DNA of 64,000 nt from Notamacropus eugenii (GCF_028372415.1 NC_092875.1:435061377-435125376), one strand, 5' to 3'; counted from the first letter of the stretch, positions 35,995-46,960 are shown. Made by a program: numbers and translations. Notes: generated by a model from the sequence alone, not told the origin.

Positions 35995-36370
35995 ATTTAG
36001 GAGATCTGGAAGTCATCCACTTAGAAGTTATCGTTAAAATTATTTTTGATGTTGTTGTTGAGTTATATTCAACTCTATAGCATGCAAGTTGGACTTTTCT
36101 TGGACAAGATACTGGAATAACTGCCATTTCCTTCTCTAGCTCATTTTACAGATGTGGAAATGGAGGCAAACAGGCTTAATTGACTTGCCAGGATCACACA
36201 GTTACTTAGTGTCTGGGGTCAGATTTAACTCAAGATGAGTCTTCCTGACTCGAGGCCCAGGACTCTATACCCTGAGCCACCTAGCTGACTTCATTAAAGT
36301 TCTCGGTGTGGATAATATCATCCAGGAAGAAAATGTACAGAAAGACTAGAAAAGAGACAAGGAAAGAAGA
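35995..36370 (-). repeat. L2 relic, antisense, split by a SINE
   Basis: 'agatctggaagtcatccac' before and 'gtgtggataatatcatccag' after the SINE at 36045-36290 fit the antisense L2 order seen at 21.3 kb. Confidence 0.5.
36045..36290 (-). mobile_element. tRNA-derived SINE with RTE-type tail, antisense
   Basis: 'gttgttgttgagttatattc', 'acaagatactggaataactg', 'tttacagatgtggaaatgg' and 'tgagccacctagctgac' run from tail to head on the minus strand. It is nearly full length and lies inside L2. Confidence 0.8.
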
Positions 36371-36589
36371 CTATCCAAATTTAAGGTGCAGAAAGAGGAA
36401 ACAGAAAAGGAGCAATCAGAGAAGTTGGAGAAAAATTATGAAAGTAGAGTATAATGGCCATTCTCAAACATTTATGGGCTGGGGGATGACTAACCCATAT
36501 TCAAGGAACTCTGAAGATATACATTCCTAAAATTATAGTTCATGAGCACTAACCAGCACTCCCCTTTAAGAGTAGCCTGATAGAATACA

Positions 36590-36690
36590 AACTCCTGGAG
36601 AGTAAGGATTGTTCCTTTTTTTTATTGTATCCCCAGATGGTACCTTGCATATAGTAGGTGCTCAATAAATGCCTATTGATTGAATACTCA
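36590..36690 (+). repeat. L2 LINE tail, sense
   Basis: 'aatacaaactcctggagag', 'atagtaggtgctcaataaat' and 'gcctattgattgaat' form a typical L2 tail. Confidence 0.8.
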
Positions 36691-37085
36691 GCCAATTGCC
36701 TCAATTAACTTCAAAGGCATTTAATTCAATGTCATCATATAAACAGTAGTAACAAAACATTTCAACCATCAGTCTTGGATAATCTCTCACACATACATGC
36801 AGTAAGGGTAGCAAGAGTGAGTGTACACATAATGTACACTAGCAGAGAGCACACATTTAGAAAATGCATGTGATCAAGGCAGTTTATATCTCTAATGTTG
36901 GAAAACCTTGATATCCTTTCTCTTTTCATGGGATCCCCTTGTTGCTCCTCCCACCCACCCCCAAAACATCTCCTATGAGCAGATCATTTACTTGGGTTTC
37001 CAAGATCTCCTTTTATCTACAACTCAATTTCTGGAGAGCTTCCAGATACCCCCAAGAAATCAGAGCATTTTTTAAAAGTTAGTCT
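36691..37085. other. Unassigned DNA
   Basis: Nothing recognised. Confidence 0.35.
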
Positions 37086-37089
37086 ATAT

Positions 37090-37560
37090 TTTTACTTTGG
37101 TTGGTTGTTGTCCTTTGTTTTAGAAGACCAAAGTGACATCACTGTGTTGGGATCAAGGTACAGTATGTCCAACTGTGGCTGATCATATCAATATGAGCTT
37201 GGAAGACTTTACTACAGGTTGGGTACAATTAGTCTATAGGAACATTTGGAGTACAGATGTCTCAATGTATGGATTGCACATTTCTTTTGAGCTATTAAGA
37301 TTCTACTTTGCTCAGAGCACAATACCTTCTTTGATGTGGGCATGCCATGCTGGGCAGTCCTGTGCCAGTGTCTCCCATGTCTCACAATTGATTACAAAGT
37401 TCTTCAGAGAGAGTTGAGAATGTCCTCATATCTCTTCTTTTGATCTCCGTATGACCACTTGCCTTATGTGAGTTCTCTGTTAAATAGTCTTTTAGGCAAA
37501 CAAAAATTTGGCATTCAAGCAATGTGTCCAGCCCATCAGAGTTGCACTGTATTAATAAGG
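37090..37560 (-). pseudogene. Non-L1 LINE reverse-transcriptase C-terminus, decayed
   Basis: Read on the minus strand, the frame gives QL-stop-WAGHIA-stop-MPNFCLPKRLFNREL, then GKWSYGDQKKRYEDILNSL (one stop between the two). After a frameshift it gives CETWETLAQDCPAWHAHI. This follows the pattern WAGHxxRMPxxRLPKxLxxGEL / GKRSxGGxKKRYKDxLKxSL / WExLAQDRPAWR that closes the protein of a LINE clade distinct from L1, L2 and BovB (I suspect Dong-R4 or an RTE relative). The 3' end in minus orientation reads 'acaaaggacaacaaccaacc'. Several stops show it is dead. Confidence 0.7.
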
Positions 37561-38805
37561 GATTTCCTTTCTCTAGACTTCCAGAGATAATTCTTCTCCT
37601 TTAGAATTGGATCTTTTTGAAGACCACTAGAGGTATGATTGATCCACCAGTCAATGACTGATTGAATAGCTGGTTAAATCCATCAAGAAAATGAAGAAAC
37701 TTCCTTATACCACTTAAAGGACAAAGAAATATATATACGCTTCTCTCCAACTCTTTTCCAAGTTGTGAACGGGTCACTCCCAGTTTCACGCCCCTTATAA
37801 TCTATGAATAGGTCACAGGGTTTCCATTCAATGTCTGAAATTGGCAAAGTCTAAAATGGGTCTCCCCTCTCCCCTTATCTTATATACAGGACAATTAAAG
37901 AGATAGTAAGGAGAGTCCGAATAATAGTGTCAAATGCTTCAAAGAGGTGAAAGAGAATTAAAAACTTAAAAAAATAGCCTTTACTTTGTCAATAAAGAGG
38001 GTATAAAATAATTTGTCCCAGACCAATGAAGACTAAAATTCTCCAAAATTTTTGGGAGAGAATAATGTTAATTTATGAAGGATAAAGGTTTAGATGCAGA
38101 CATTTGAAAACCGATAATAAAGTTTTACAAAAAATTTTGAGGCCCTTTGCCCCATCTGTAAAGGTGAGATAATCATGGTGAATGTAGAAACTACACAAGA
38201 AAAGAAAACCAATGATTGCCATTTATCAGCAAAGATGGCGACCAACCTTCACTGAAGCCTGGTGTTTTGTCTTATGTCATGCCAAGTCACCTTGGTTTAC
38301 TTGACTTTAGAGATAAAAAAAGAAGCCATCAAGTCATTTTTCCAAATCACACCATCAACATAAGATACTAGGCAAAGGGTAGGAAAGGCCAAAGAAGGTC
38401 ATGGCTACCCCTGTGGAATCACTGCTTTTTTAATTAATTTTTTCATAACTATCTACATAACTCTCAAAAGCTGGAAGATTCCCTTTCTACAAAATGCTAC
38501 TATAAAGCTATGCCTGCCTTTCCTGTGTGCCTTAATCTGTGATATTATCTTTGTTAAGACAGATGAGAAACATCTTCATGACAAGATACCATAACAAAAC
38601 ACAAGTGAGAATAAGTTTACCATCATTTTAAACTGGAGATATACATCATTGTGTCATCAAGTGGGTCAATTCCTATAAATGACAGACACATTAGAAATTT
38701 GCATGACTATGAACAAGTATAACTTGGGCAATGGATCTTCTCAGAAGGCTCTGTCTTTAGTGTCCCTTTCATCAATAATGATTAAGATATAGGAATCAAA
38801 AAGGA
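37561..38805. other. Unassigned DNA
   Basis: About 1.2 kb. A small antisense L2-like piece lies at about 37880-37960. A YY1-like 'aaagatggcgacc' occurs near 38230, without other HAL1 5' sequence. No exon is recognised. Confidence 0.35.
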
Positions 38806-38809
38806 TGGA

Positions 38810-39060
38810 AACTACTAAGTGCCTACTATGTGCCAAGAGGTTTTATAGATTTTGACCCCTGTCATCCTCACAGAAACCTTGGGAGGTAGGTGCTATTCTC
38901 ATCACTCCCATTTTATAGCTGAGGAAACTGAGGCATATAACAGAGGTTGCATGCCTTGCCCAGAGTCACACAGGTAGGTGTCTGAAGTCAGATTTGAGCT
39001 CAGATTTTCTTGACTCCAGGCCAGACACCCTATTTATCCACTATGCCACCATATTGCCTC
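38810..39060 (-). repeat. MIR-type SINE, antisense
   Basis: 'gtgcctactatgtgcc', 'ctgaggaaactgaggcat', 'cagatttgagctcagat' and 'tccactatgccaccatattg'. Nearly full length. Confidence 0.8.
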
Positions 39061-39354
39061 AAAGAAGCGCTTAGCAGATATATGTGTGCATATTTATGTA
39101 TGTATGTATATTCACTCACTACTCATTGACTTTGTCCCATGTTCAACATCTGTACAAAAGCCAAAAAATCTAGTTAAGAGATCTGCATAGTTTGTCCATG
39201 ATACAGCAAACATGTGGATACTTTAGAATATCCAGATTATGCATTAAATTTTAATATTTTCAGCTCTATATTTGTTGTCCTATATATATAGTCACTAATG
39301 ACTACTGCTATTTGGACACTCCTCTGAATCTGTCTTCCAGGGGACTCATGAAAC

Positions 39355-39632
39355 AACAACAATATTAATAATAGCTAATATTTATATAGTTCTTTGTATG
39401 TGCCATGTACTGTGCTAAACACTTTCCAAAATTATCCCATTTGATCCTCACAACAATCCTGACAATACTATTATTATCCCCACATTACAAGTAAAGAAAC
39501 TAAGGCAAACAGATTAAGTGACTTTTTATATGTCTGGGTCACTCAGCCAAATTGTCTGAGACTGGATCTGAAATCAGGCTTTGCTGATTCTGGGCTTGGT
39601 ATTCTACGAATTGTGCCACCTAGCTGGCCCAT
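39355..39632 (-). repeat. MIR/tRNA-SINE, antisense
   Basis: 'tgtgccatgtactgtgctaa', 'gatcctcacaacaatcctg', 'agtaaagaaactaaggc' and the SINE-head complement 'gtgccacctagctggccc'. Confidence 0.8.
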
Positions 39633-39844
39633 GTGTGGGTAGTCTCCATTGTAGATGGAGTAGATAGATTTCTCCAAGAGGTGACTTCTAATACAACTGA
39701 CAAAAAAAAAAGATGAATAAGTATTTTTGGTTTGGTATTTGTCTGTGTTCACTAATTATTTAGCTTCTTCCTAATCACATTGAGATAGTTCTGTGAAAAA
39801 AAATTAATTAAAAATTATATGAATAAAAGTGCTTCTAATCCTAC

Positions 39845-40545
39845 TTCATCTAAACTTAATAAAAAATTATTAAGTGACTATTACATATAGGGTACAATGC
39901 TGTGTTGCAAGTGTGTTTGTCCTTTGTTGCTGAAGCCCATGCCATCAGAGAAATAATGACATGACTTACACTTGACTTTGCTTTGAGTGAGGGAGGGCTG
40001 TGCAGGTCACCAGCCTCACTTCTCCTCTAGAGACATCTGAATCCAGTGACCAGATATTCATCAGGATGACTTGAGATGACCCAGGATGAGGCAGCTGGGG
40101 TTAAGTGACTTGCCCAAGGTCACACAGCTAGTGAGAGTCAAGTGTCTGAGGTGAGATTTGAACTCAGATCCTCCTGACTCCTGCACTGGAGCTCTATCCA
40201 CTGCACCACCTAGCTGCCCCAGGTATGTTGCAGGTATGTACAAAAACAAAAGAGTCCCTGACCTCAAGGGTCTTACATTCTACTGGTAGATCACAGAGAA
40301 ATATGAAGAGCAATAACGAATAAAATATCACAGAATATTTTCAGGGAGAGAGAGAGTATTAACATCTAATGAGATCAGGAAAGACCTCGTTGAAGAAAAA
40401 TCCCTTGAGCTGTGCTTTGAAGGAAGCTAGGGATTATGAAATGTGAGGAGGAAATGCATTCCAAACATGAGTACCATGTATACAACACCATGAAGACAAA
40501 AAAATAGAATGCCATGTGTGAGAAACAACAAGCTGATTGTTCTAT
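39845..40545 (-). repeat. L2 LINE 3' region, antisense, split by a SINE
   Basis: The tail piece 'aaaaaattattaagtgac' to about 39907 resumes at about 40222 with 'cctgacctcaagggtcttac', 'gctgtgctttgaaggaag' and 'ggaggaaatgcattccaaac'. Confidence 0.7.
39908..40221 (-). mobile_element. Marsupial tRNA-derived SINE (WSINE/MAR type), antisense
   Basis: 'gtgtttgtcctttgttgctg', 'cttgactttgctttgagtga', 'ggtcaccagcctcacttctc', 'gatgaggcagctggggttaa' and 'ccactgcaccacctagctgc' run from tail to head on the minus strand. It is full length and lies inside L2. Its tail reads 'aacaaaggacaaacacac' in the minus sense, close to the LINE end at 37.1 kb. Confidence 0.85.
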
Positions 40546-40546
40546 C

Positions 40547-40760
40547 TAGTGGTGTGCTAGTAAATGTTTAACAACCGGCTCTCCAAAAAGAAATGCCCAT
40601 ATGACACACTTTCAAGTTTAATCCACATGATTTACATATAATTTTTAAGTCTAAACAATCAACAAACAATAAATCCTACTCTGATTTGTAGCATTTCCCT
40701 AATTCTGAGGTATAAATACTCAAACTGAAAATGTAATCATCAGCTCTCTCGAGTCAGCCC
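40547..40760 (+). mobile_element. Possible hAT-type DNA transposon end
   Basis: 'tagtggtgtgctagtaaatg' and 'tttaacaaccggctctcc' resemble the inverted-repeat end of an old mammalian non-autonomous hAT element. No matching opposite end is found within a few hundred bases, so this is at most a fragment. Confidence 0.3.
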
Positions 40761-40769
40761 CCAGAGCAC

Positions 40770-40920
40770 TTCTGATTCAATGCCTACTGAACTGTGTAAC
40801 CTTGGCCCCAAAGGCATTTGATCTCCCTTGGCCCCAAATTCCTCATTTGAAAAATTAAGGAGTTGAATTAGATGATCTCTAAGTTCCCTTGCAGTTTTAC
40901 TGTGAGTCTGAGATAACATT
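40770..40920 (+). repeat. MIR-type SINE relic
   Basis: 'gtgtaaccttggccccaaag', 'ccccaaattcctcatttg' and 'gaattagatgatctctaag' are the sense MIR second half. Confidence 0.6.
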
Positions 40921-40979
40921 TTCTATCACAGCTCATAATTAAGTGAACTCAGAAATCTTAAATTCTAGAATTTTATGGC

Positions 40980-41210
40980 TTTTTGTGACAGATTGCACAG
41001 TGGATAGAGCACTGGACCTGAAGATAAAGAGATCTGAGTATAAATCCCATCTCAGTCACTTATTGGATGTGTGATCCTGGACAAGTCACTTAACCTCTGT
41101 CTGCTTCAGTATTCTCATCTATAAAATGGGCACAAGAATAATAATAGTGTCCTATGGATCAAATGAGATACTGTTTTTGAAAAGCTTTAGAAACCTAAAA
41201 GCACTAGATA
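40980..41210 (+). repeat. MIR/tRNA-SINE, sense
   Basis: 'gcacagtggatagagcactg', 'gtataaatcccatctcagtc', 'gtgatcctggacaagtcac' and 'ctcatctataaaatggg' run through head, core and second half. Confidence 0.8.
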
Positions 41211-41799
41211 CAAACTACATATTGTGATTGTTAAGTTTTCTCAGACTAGAAAACCATCTATAATACTAACATACACGTATACGTTAGTACTCTCCTCCCA
41301 CATTTGCATTTTTTCTAGTTTTCTTTCCTTCTAAGCCTTCTCCTTTCACTGGTACTCTCTGTAGATGTCACTGCTTAAATGTTTGCTTTCTCTCTCATAA
41401 CAAATGATAATAATAATCACAGCTGCCATTGGAACCATCTCATCACGCAGCTTCTTAGAGTGCTCTGTCTTCCCAAATGCCGTGCTACAATGCCAGAACA
41501 ACCAGCTGAAATTACAATTAGTCAATCAACCAGTGGCTCACTTCAACCCATAATGGCCAACAAGTTTGTGCTTTTTTTGAGTTGACTGAATATCATCCAC
41601 CAATTACTTTGTTGGAACAATAACCAAGATTCCAAGTAATCACTTCAAAGAGACAGCTTACGTTGCAATAGATATCTCTGAAGAGAACAGTAGAACAGGT
41701 CTCTAAGACAGTCAGGTCAGAGGTCCCAACAAAAGTTGGCAAATTAAGAAGAACTTGCATCTATAACTTAAGCATGAAGGACAAGGTCAGGGAGGGGGT
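41211..41799. other. Unassigned DNA
   Basis: Nothing recognised. A short inverted repeat, 'acatacacgtatacgttagt', lies near 41270. Confidence 0.35.
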
Positions 41800-41990
41800 G
41801 ATAAAAGTGTGATAAAAGTCATATTGTGCTAAGGGCAAAGGATAGATAGAGCAAAATGATCCAAGAAATTTGAGGGAGGAGAGTTCATTTTGGACAGGGG
41901 GAACCAGAGAAAGCTTTATTTAGCTGGGCTTTACATAAATGAAGGATTTCAATAGGCACAGAAGGGAGGAAGGGTAAACTAGAGATGGAG
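41800..41990 (-). repeat. L2 relic, antisense
   Basis: 'aaatgatccaagaaatttga', 'tagctgggctttacataaat' and 'gaaggatttcaataggc' in antisense L2 order. Confidence 0.55.
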
Positions 41991-41999
41991 AAAGCACAT

Positions 42000-42895
42000 A
42001 ATTGTAGTATTTTAAAGTTGAAGGGGAATTTCGTGGTCAATTCATCTAAACAAAACAGAAGGGGAACCCTTGCTGGCAATACAGCTGGCAAGAGGCCATT
42101 TAACCTTTGCTTGTGGCCCCAGTGAGAAGGAGGAATCCTGTAACTTCTTGAGGAGGCCCATTCCATTTTTAGTGGCTCTAATTCTCAGGGATTTTTTTTC
42201 TTTGTATCAGTCCTAAATCTGTCTTCACAATTGCCACCGTTTTTTTCCTAGTTCTGCAATTTGAGACCAAATAATAAGTCAACTTAAATGACAGCTTTTC
42301 AAGTAATAAGGACAGCTATCATGTCCATTCCCAACAGTCAATCACTACAGTCTTCTCTCCTCTGGGCTAAATATTCCCATTTCCTTCCAGAGCTTCTCAT
42401 ATGACTAACTTCAAAGTCCTTCATCTTTCTGGGTACCCTCCAGATATTCTCCAGATTATCAACACTCTTCCTAATTTATGATGCCCAGAATTGAACACAT
42501 TATTCTACATGAAGTCTGACAAAGGCAGACTACAGTGGGACTCTCCTCTCCTTATTCCCGGAAGCTATGTCTCTCTGAATATAGACCAAAAATTATATTC
42601 TTTTTTTTTTTTTTACTGCCACGTTACACTATTGACTAACATGGAGCTAGTAGTCCACAAAAATCTTCAACATGTTGTTCCAGACAAAAACATATCTAAT
42701 CATCTTTCCACATTTGAAGGTGTGGATTATAAAATTTTATATTTCAGTCCTTTAAATTCCCTTTTATGAGATTTGGCCCATTACTCTAGTTTGTTAAGAT
42801 CTTTTTTGGATCATGACTCTTGAGAGCTGAGGCTTTAGCCTCTTAGCCTTATGACATTCACAAATTTGATAAAGATTGTGTGTGTCTTTACAGAA
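42000..42895 (+). repeat. L3/CR1-type LINE 3' region
   Basis: 'aggcccattccatttttag', 'tggctctaattctcagg', 'tagttctgcaatttgagacc', 'gacagctatcatgtccat', 'tgcccagaattgaacacatt' and 'tttggcccattactctag' lie in CR1/L3 order. It is the longest L3 copy in the window. A T-run is at 42601-42614. Confidence 0.75.
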
Positions 42896-42899
42896 GTCC

Positions 42900-43135
42900 T
42901 GTTGGCATAAAGAGATTGGAAAGCACAAGAAAAAATCAGAGAACATTCAGTTCAGTTAGCATGTAGAGGGCAGAAAGTGTTGAAATAATCCTAGAGAGGT
43001 AAATTGGGGGCATTTTGTGTATGCTCCAGGCTAAGGAGTTTGTACTGTCCCCTCTGGGCAACTGGAAATCACAGAAGATTGTTGAACAGGGAAATGACAC
43101 CATGAGACCTGAGCATTAAGAGGATTAATTTGATG
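42900..43135 (-). repeat. L2 relic, antisense
   Basis: 'agttagcatgtagagggc', 'aaataatcctagagaggta' and 'cagggaaatgacaccatgag' match the other antisense L2 copies. Confidence 0.6.
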
Positions 43136-44050
43136 ACTGATTTTTTTTTTCTTCCTGTAAGAATAATGAAGCCAAAGAATACTTTTATCATGGCCTAAAA
43201 TTAGCAAGTTAACATTTCCTTTGCTATTACTTCCCTACAGAGGAAAAAAAAAAGTAGACTAGGTGACCTATATGTCTTTTTTCATTTTTAGCAACACTGA
43301 GGTGATAAATATGCACATTCCACATCTAGAAAATGTTATGTTTGCCATTGTGGTCTATGTTCCAAACAGATATTGTTCTCAGCCCTTCTCCCTGGGTCAT
43401 ATGCAGCTACATAACACTAGAGGTATAGGAATTGGGGGTCTTCAAAACACAGATAATACTACTATGTTTTGGTATAGTTTAAAAATGGTTTATTTCAAAA
43501 AGCATCTGTTATTTTAAAAAATTTTATTCTTTTACACTATAATTTTAATTTAATTCATGGTAGTATCTATGCCATAGCTCCTCTGGCGTTTTTGAATATT
43601 TTTTGGCCACCTGCTTAAATTAAAAACCACTACATTTTGGAGTATGTAATAGTCTAGCTATAAACATTCAATCAGTATCTCTAACTGCAGGTTTGTAAGT
43701 CATGGGGATTGCCATGAGGGTCCGAGTGTGTATATATACCATCATTTCAAGCTCTAATTGAATCAGCCAAAACACCATGGCCCTGACTTAGCACAAGGTA
43801 TCTCAAATTACCAACCTACCAACCTAGAACAGGAGAAACAGCTTAAGAGCTATGAGGTGTTTCAGCATGCCTTGCTGGTCCTGATTATCTTAGCTAAGGT
43901 GCTTAGGAACAGGCAAGTTGCTGGGAGTACAATAGGTATCCTGACCTAAGGCTCTAACAGCTTCAGATAACTCCTCTTATAGGACTTGTTAACTCCTGAC
44001 AGACTGGGTTGTGAAAGTATCAAACATGGATATCTCTCCATTCTACCACC
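43136..44050. other. Unassigned DNA
   Basis: About 0.9 kb; 84- and 63-codon frames near 43263 and 43758 have no recognised domain. Confidence 0.35.
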
Positions 44051-44054
44051 TCCC

Positions 44055-44170
44055 TGTACCCCAAGATTATAAGTTCCCTGAAGTCAGGGACCATGTCATT
44101 TTTTTTTCATTTTTTAAATTCCCATTATCATAGTGTCTTGAGCATAATAGGTACTTAATAAATGCTTATT
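44055..44170 (+). repeat. L2 LINE tail, sense
   Basis: 'ataagttccctgaagtcagg', 'gcataataggtacttaataa' and 'atgcttattgaattt'. Confidence 0.75.
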
Positions 44171-44815
44171 GAATTTATGTGAGACAATGGAGGCATGGAG
44201 ACTAGTTTGGAAGGCATAATAATAGGCTAAGTAAGAGGTGATGAGGGTCTGAATTAAATCAATGACAAGGTAAATGTAAAGGAGGAAACAGGAGGAAAGA
44301 TACAATAAAAGTAGAAATGGAAAGACTTGCCAATTGATTGAATGTGGGAAGTAATAATGATAGTAAGCATGTGTATAAAGTTTTAAGATTTGCAAAGCAC
44401 TTTACACATTAAACCATCTGACAATGAAACAAGACCTTACAACAACCCTGTGATTACTATTATTATCCCAATTCTACATATGAGGAAACCAAGTCTTAGA
44501 GAAGTTGAGTTACTTGCCTAGGGTTACATGACTAGAAAGTGTTTGAAGCAAGATTCAAACTCAGGTCCTCCTGACTTCAAGTTCAGATCTCTATCCACTG
44601 TGCCATCTAGATACCTCAGTAAGGAAAATGAAAAAGTCAGAGATGAATTTAAAGTCTAAGTGCCTAAAACACGATAGAACCATCAACAAAAACAGAGAAA
44701 TTGGAAGAAGAGATAGGTCCTTAATTTTTGTTATTATTGTTGCTGTTGCTATTTTTCTTGTCATTGTCAGGGAAGAAGAAATAACAATTATGGTGACAGG
44801 AACAGTCAAATAAAA
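44171..44815 (-). repeat. L2 relic, antisense, split by a MIR
   Basis: 'aggctaagtaagaggtgatg' and 'agggtctgaattaaatc' precede the MIR at 44345-44618. 'agagatgaatttaaagtc' and 'aattggaagaagagatagg' follow it. Confidence 0.6.
44345..44618 (-). repeat. MIR/tRNA-SINE, antisense
   Basis: 'tttgcaaagcactttacac', 'cttacaacaaccctgtgat', 'acatatgaggaaaccaagtc', 'caaactcaggtcctcctgac' and 'ccactgtgccatctagatac'. Confidence 0.8.
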
Positions 44816-44882
44816 AATAATGAGTGGATGAGCGTAATGGTAAAGTAAATGGGAAGATCTTTCCTATCCATTATTAGGCCCA

Positions 44883-45336
44883 TGTGACCTACCTAGGTCA
44901 CATGGAAATCTGAGTCACATAGAGCTTGTGGTGGGAGGAGTTTGCTGAGGTAGAGCAGGAAGGGATGAAACAAGAAGTGAGTCAGAGCGATCAGAGCTGG
45001 GAAAGAGAGAGCAAGCAGTAACCAGCATGGGTGGGAGAGCTTGTTTGTAATTTTGCTTAAGGGAGCTGGTTTGTGGGAAACCTAACAAAGGGAAGGCTTG
45101 GGAATGGTAGAGCCCCCTGCATTGTTATTGTGTATAGATTTCTTTGTTGCTACAATGGATTTGGCTTTCTGGTGTTGGGATTTGGCTTTCTGGTGTTGGG
45201 ATTCGACTTTCTGGCATTTGAATAAAGGTTTTGGTTCAGTCTTCCATGTAGAGAGTTTGTTACATTTTGCAATTCAGAACTGTGCTAGAATAGTTATAGC
45301 CACCATAGATGTTGTGAATATGACATTGTTGCTACA
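44883..45336 (+). mobile_element. Solo LTR of an endogenous retrovirus-like element
   Basis: About 454 bases starting TG ('tgtgacctacctaggtcaca') and ending CA ('tgttgctaca'), with AATAAA at 45221-45226. The second copy at 63638-64000 on the minus strand is similar over its full visible length ('tgttattgtgtatagatttc', 'gttttggttc', 'tcttccatgt'). No internal retroviral sequence borders it, so it is probably a solo LTR. The 5' boundary is tentative; no target duplication is seen. The 86-codon frame through it is not a gene. Confidence 0.6.
45158..45220 (+). repeat. 21-base tandem triplicate inside the LTR
   Basis: Two identical units (45158-45178 and 45179-45199) and a diverged third (45200-45220) directly precede the AATAAA. 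The copy at 63.7 kb has a single unit, so the array arose in this copy or its lineage. Confidence 0.85.
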
Positions 45337-45940
45337 ACGAGACAACAAGAAATATTAGAACAAAGTGCAAAAACTGAAAAAACAGAAGAAAATATAAGAT
45401 ATCTCATAGCAAAAACAACTAACCTAGCAAATAGAACAAGATCAAGGAGATTGTACAAGGATCATTGTACTATCTGAATATCATTTCCACCAAAAGAAAA
45501 AAAGTCAAGATGCCATATCTAAGAAATCATAAAATAAATCTGTCCCAATCTCTTGAACCAGAGGACAAAACAGAAATAGAAAGAGTCTATCAGTCACCTC
45601 ATAAAAGAAATGAAAAAGGCAAACTCACAGGGATGTTATGGTTAGAATCCAGAGTTTGCAGGTCAAAGGAAAAAAGGGGATGGTTTCAGAGAAACTTGAG
45701 AACACTCAAATGAACTGATGAAAAATGAGCAGAACCAGGTCAATATATACAATGACAATAATATTGTAAAGTCTAAAAGACTTAGGAACTCTCATCAGTA
45801 CAAAAACTTACCATGACTCCAGAGGACTCATGATAGAATGTGTTACTCACTGCATGACAAAGAGAAAGGATTCAGAATTCAAGCAGATTTTCTATACAGC
45901 TAATATAGGAATTTATTTTGTTTGAATATACATGTTAAAA
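45337..45940 (+). pseudogene. L1/HAL1 ORF1 relic joined to an L1 3' end
   Basis: 'aatataagatatctcatagc' and 'aaaaacaactaacctagc' match the YLIGKTTDLEN block of ORF1. 'aagagtctatcagtcacctc' fits the region before the C-terminal domain. From about 45710 the sequence turns into the L1 3' region ('tgagcagaaccaggtcaata', 'catgacaaagagaaagg'). A deletion within an L1 is the simplest reading. Confidence 0.55.
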
Positions 45941-46264
45941 ACATTTTTTTCTTTTTTTCTCAGTTTGAGTGGGGTGAAAGAAGTTAATGACAGAAGAAAG
46001 AAAAACCAAGAACAGTGTCCTGGTAAATAGTTTCATTTGAGAAGCAAGAGAAAAAAATTAAACCACTAAAGAAGAAAAAAAAGAGTGCTCAGACAGGTAG
46101 AAGAAGGATGGAGCAGTGTCATAGAAACTAGGGCACTTACATTAGCTTTGCTTTTAACAAATTCATGTTCTATGCACTACTACATTTATTTCTATGTGGG
46201 ATAGGTTAGCCTTTTTTTAGTTGTATATTTTTATTTGAGACTAATAAGAAAAGGCTAACTATCA
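45941..46264. other. Unassigned DNA
   Basis: Nothing recognised apart from A-rich and T-rich stretches. Confidence 0.35.
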
Positions 46265-46960
46265 AATGCTACAAAAAGGTCAGAGAATATGTGCTGTTTT
46301 TTAGTCATGTTTTAGTAATGTCTGACTCTTCCTGATTCCTTTTGAGGTTTTCTAGGCAAAGATACTGGAATGGTTTGTCATTTCCTTCTCCAGCTCATTT
46401 TATAGATAAGGAAATTAAAATAAACAGGGTAAAATGACTTGCCCCAGGTCACACAGCTAATAAGTGTCTGAGGCCAGATTTAAACTCATGAAGATGAGTC
46501 TTTCTGACTCCAGGTCTGGCACTCTATCCACTGTGCCACTTACCTGCCCTTCAGAGGATATAGACACTAACAATAGGAAGATGATTTGAGTGAGTAAGAG
46601 GTCATTAGCAACCTTGAGAGACAAATTTCAGCAAAGGAGTGGAAATGAAAGCCAGATGGTGTGCAAGTGAGGATTGACTAGGTGATAAGGAAGAGGAGCA
46701 GCACAGAAAATGGTGGGAAGACAGGAGGATAGCTTGATGGCGTAGAAAAATCAATCAGGCTTTGGCCTTTCTTTTAGGGTGAGGGGAGATCTGAGCATAT
46801 TTATAGGAAAAAGAGAAGAGGTAGCAGAGAACAGAGTCTATGAGATATAGAGAAAAGACTCAAGGCACAAGAGAAGGCATACTCTTTGATCCTCTGAGGA
46901 GAATAATCCAAACACTGGAAGTATCCAAGGACATGAAGTGTAGATCTCAAAGCACTGATG
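46265..46960 (-). repeat. L2 relic, antisense, split by a SINE
   Basis: 'tatcaaatgctacaaaaag' and 'gtcagagaatatgtg' before the SINE, then 'gtcattagcaaccttgagag' and 'aagccagatggtgtgcaag' after it, follow the internal antisense L2 order. Confidence 0.6.
46295..46550 (-). mobile_element. tRNA-derived SINE with RTE-type tail, antisense
   Basis: 'tttttagtcatgttttagta', 'gcaaagatactggaatgg', 'ttctccagctcattttatag', 'cacacagctaataagtgtc' and 'ccactgtgccacttacctgc' run from tail to head on the minus strand. It is nearly full length and inside L2. Confidence 0.8.

Noticed and set aside
38225..38245. HAL1 5' end at 'aagatggcgacc'
   Set aside because: Only the YY1-like core matches; the neighbouring sequence does not resemble any HAL1 5' UTR.
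45098..45358. 86-codon frame with repeated FWCWD
   Set aside because: It reads through the LTR and its 21-base tandem units and is not a gene.
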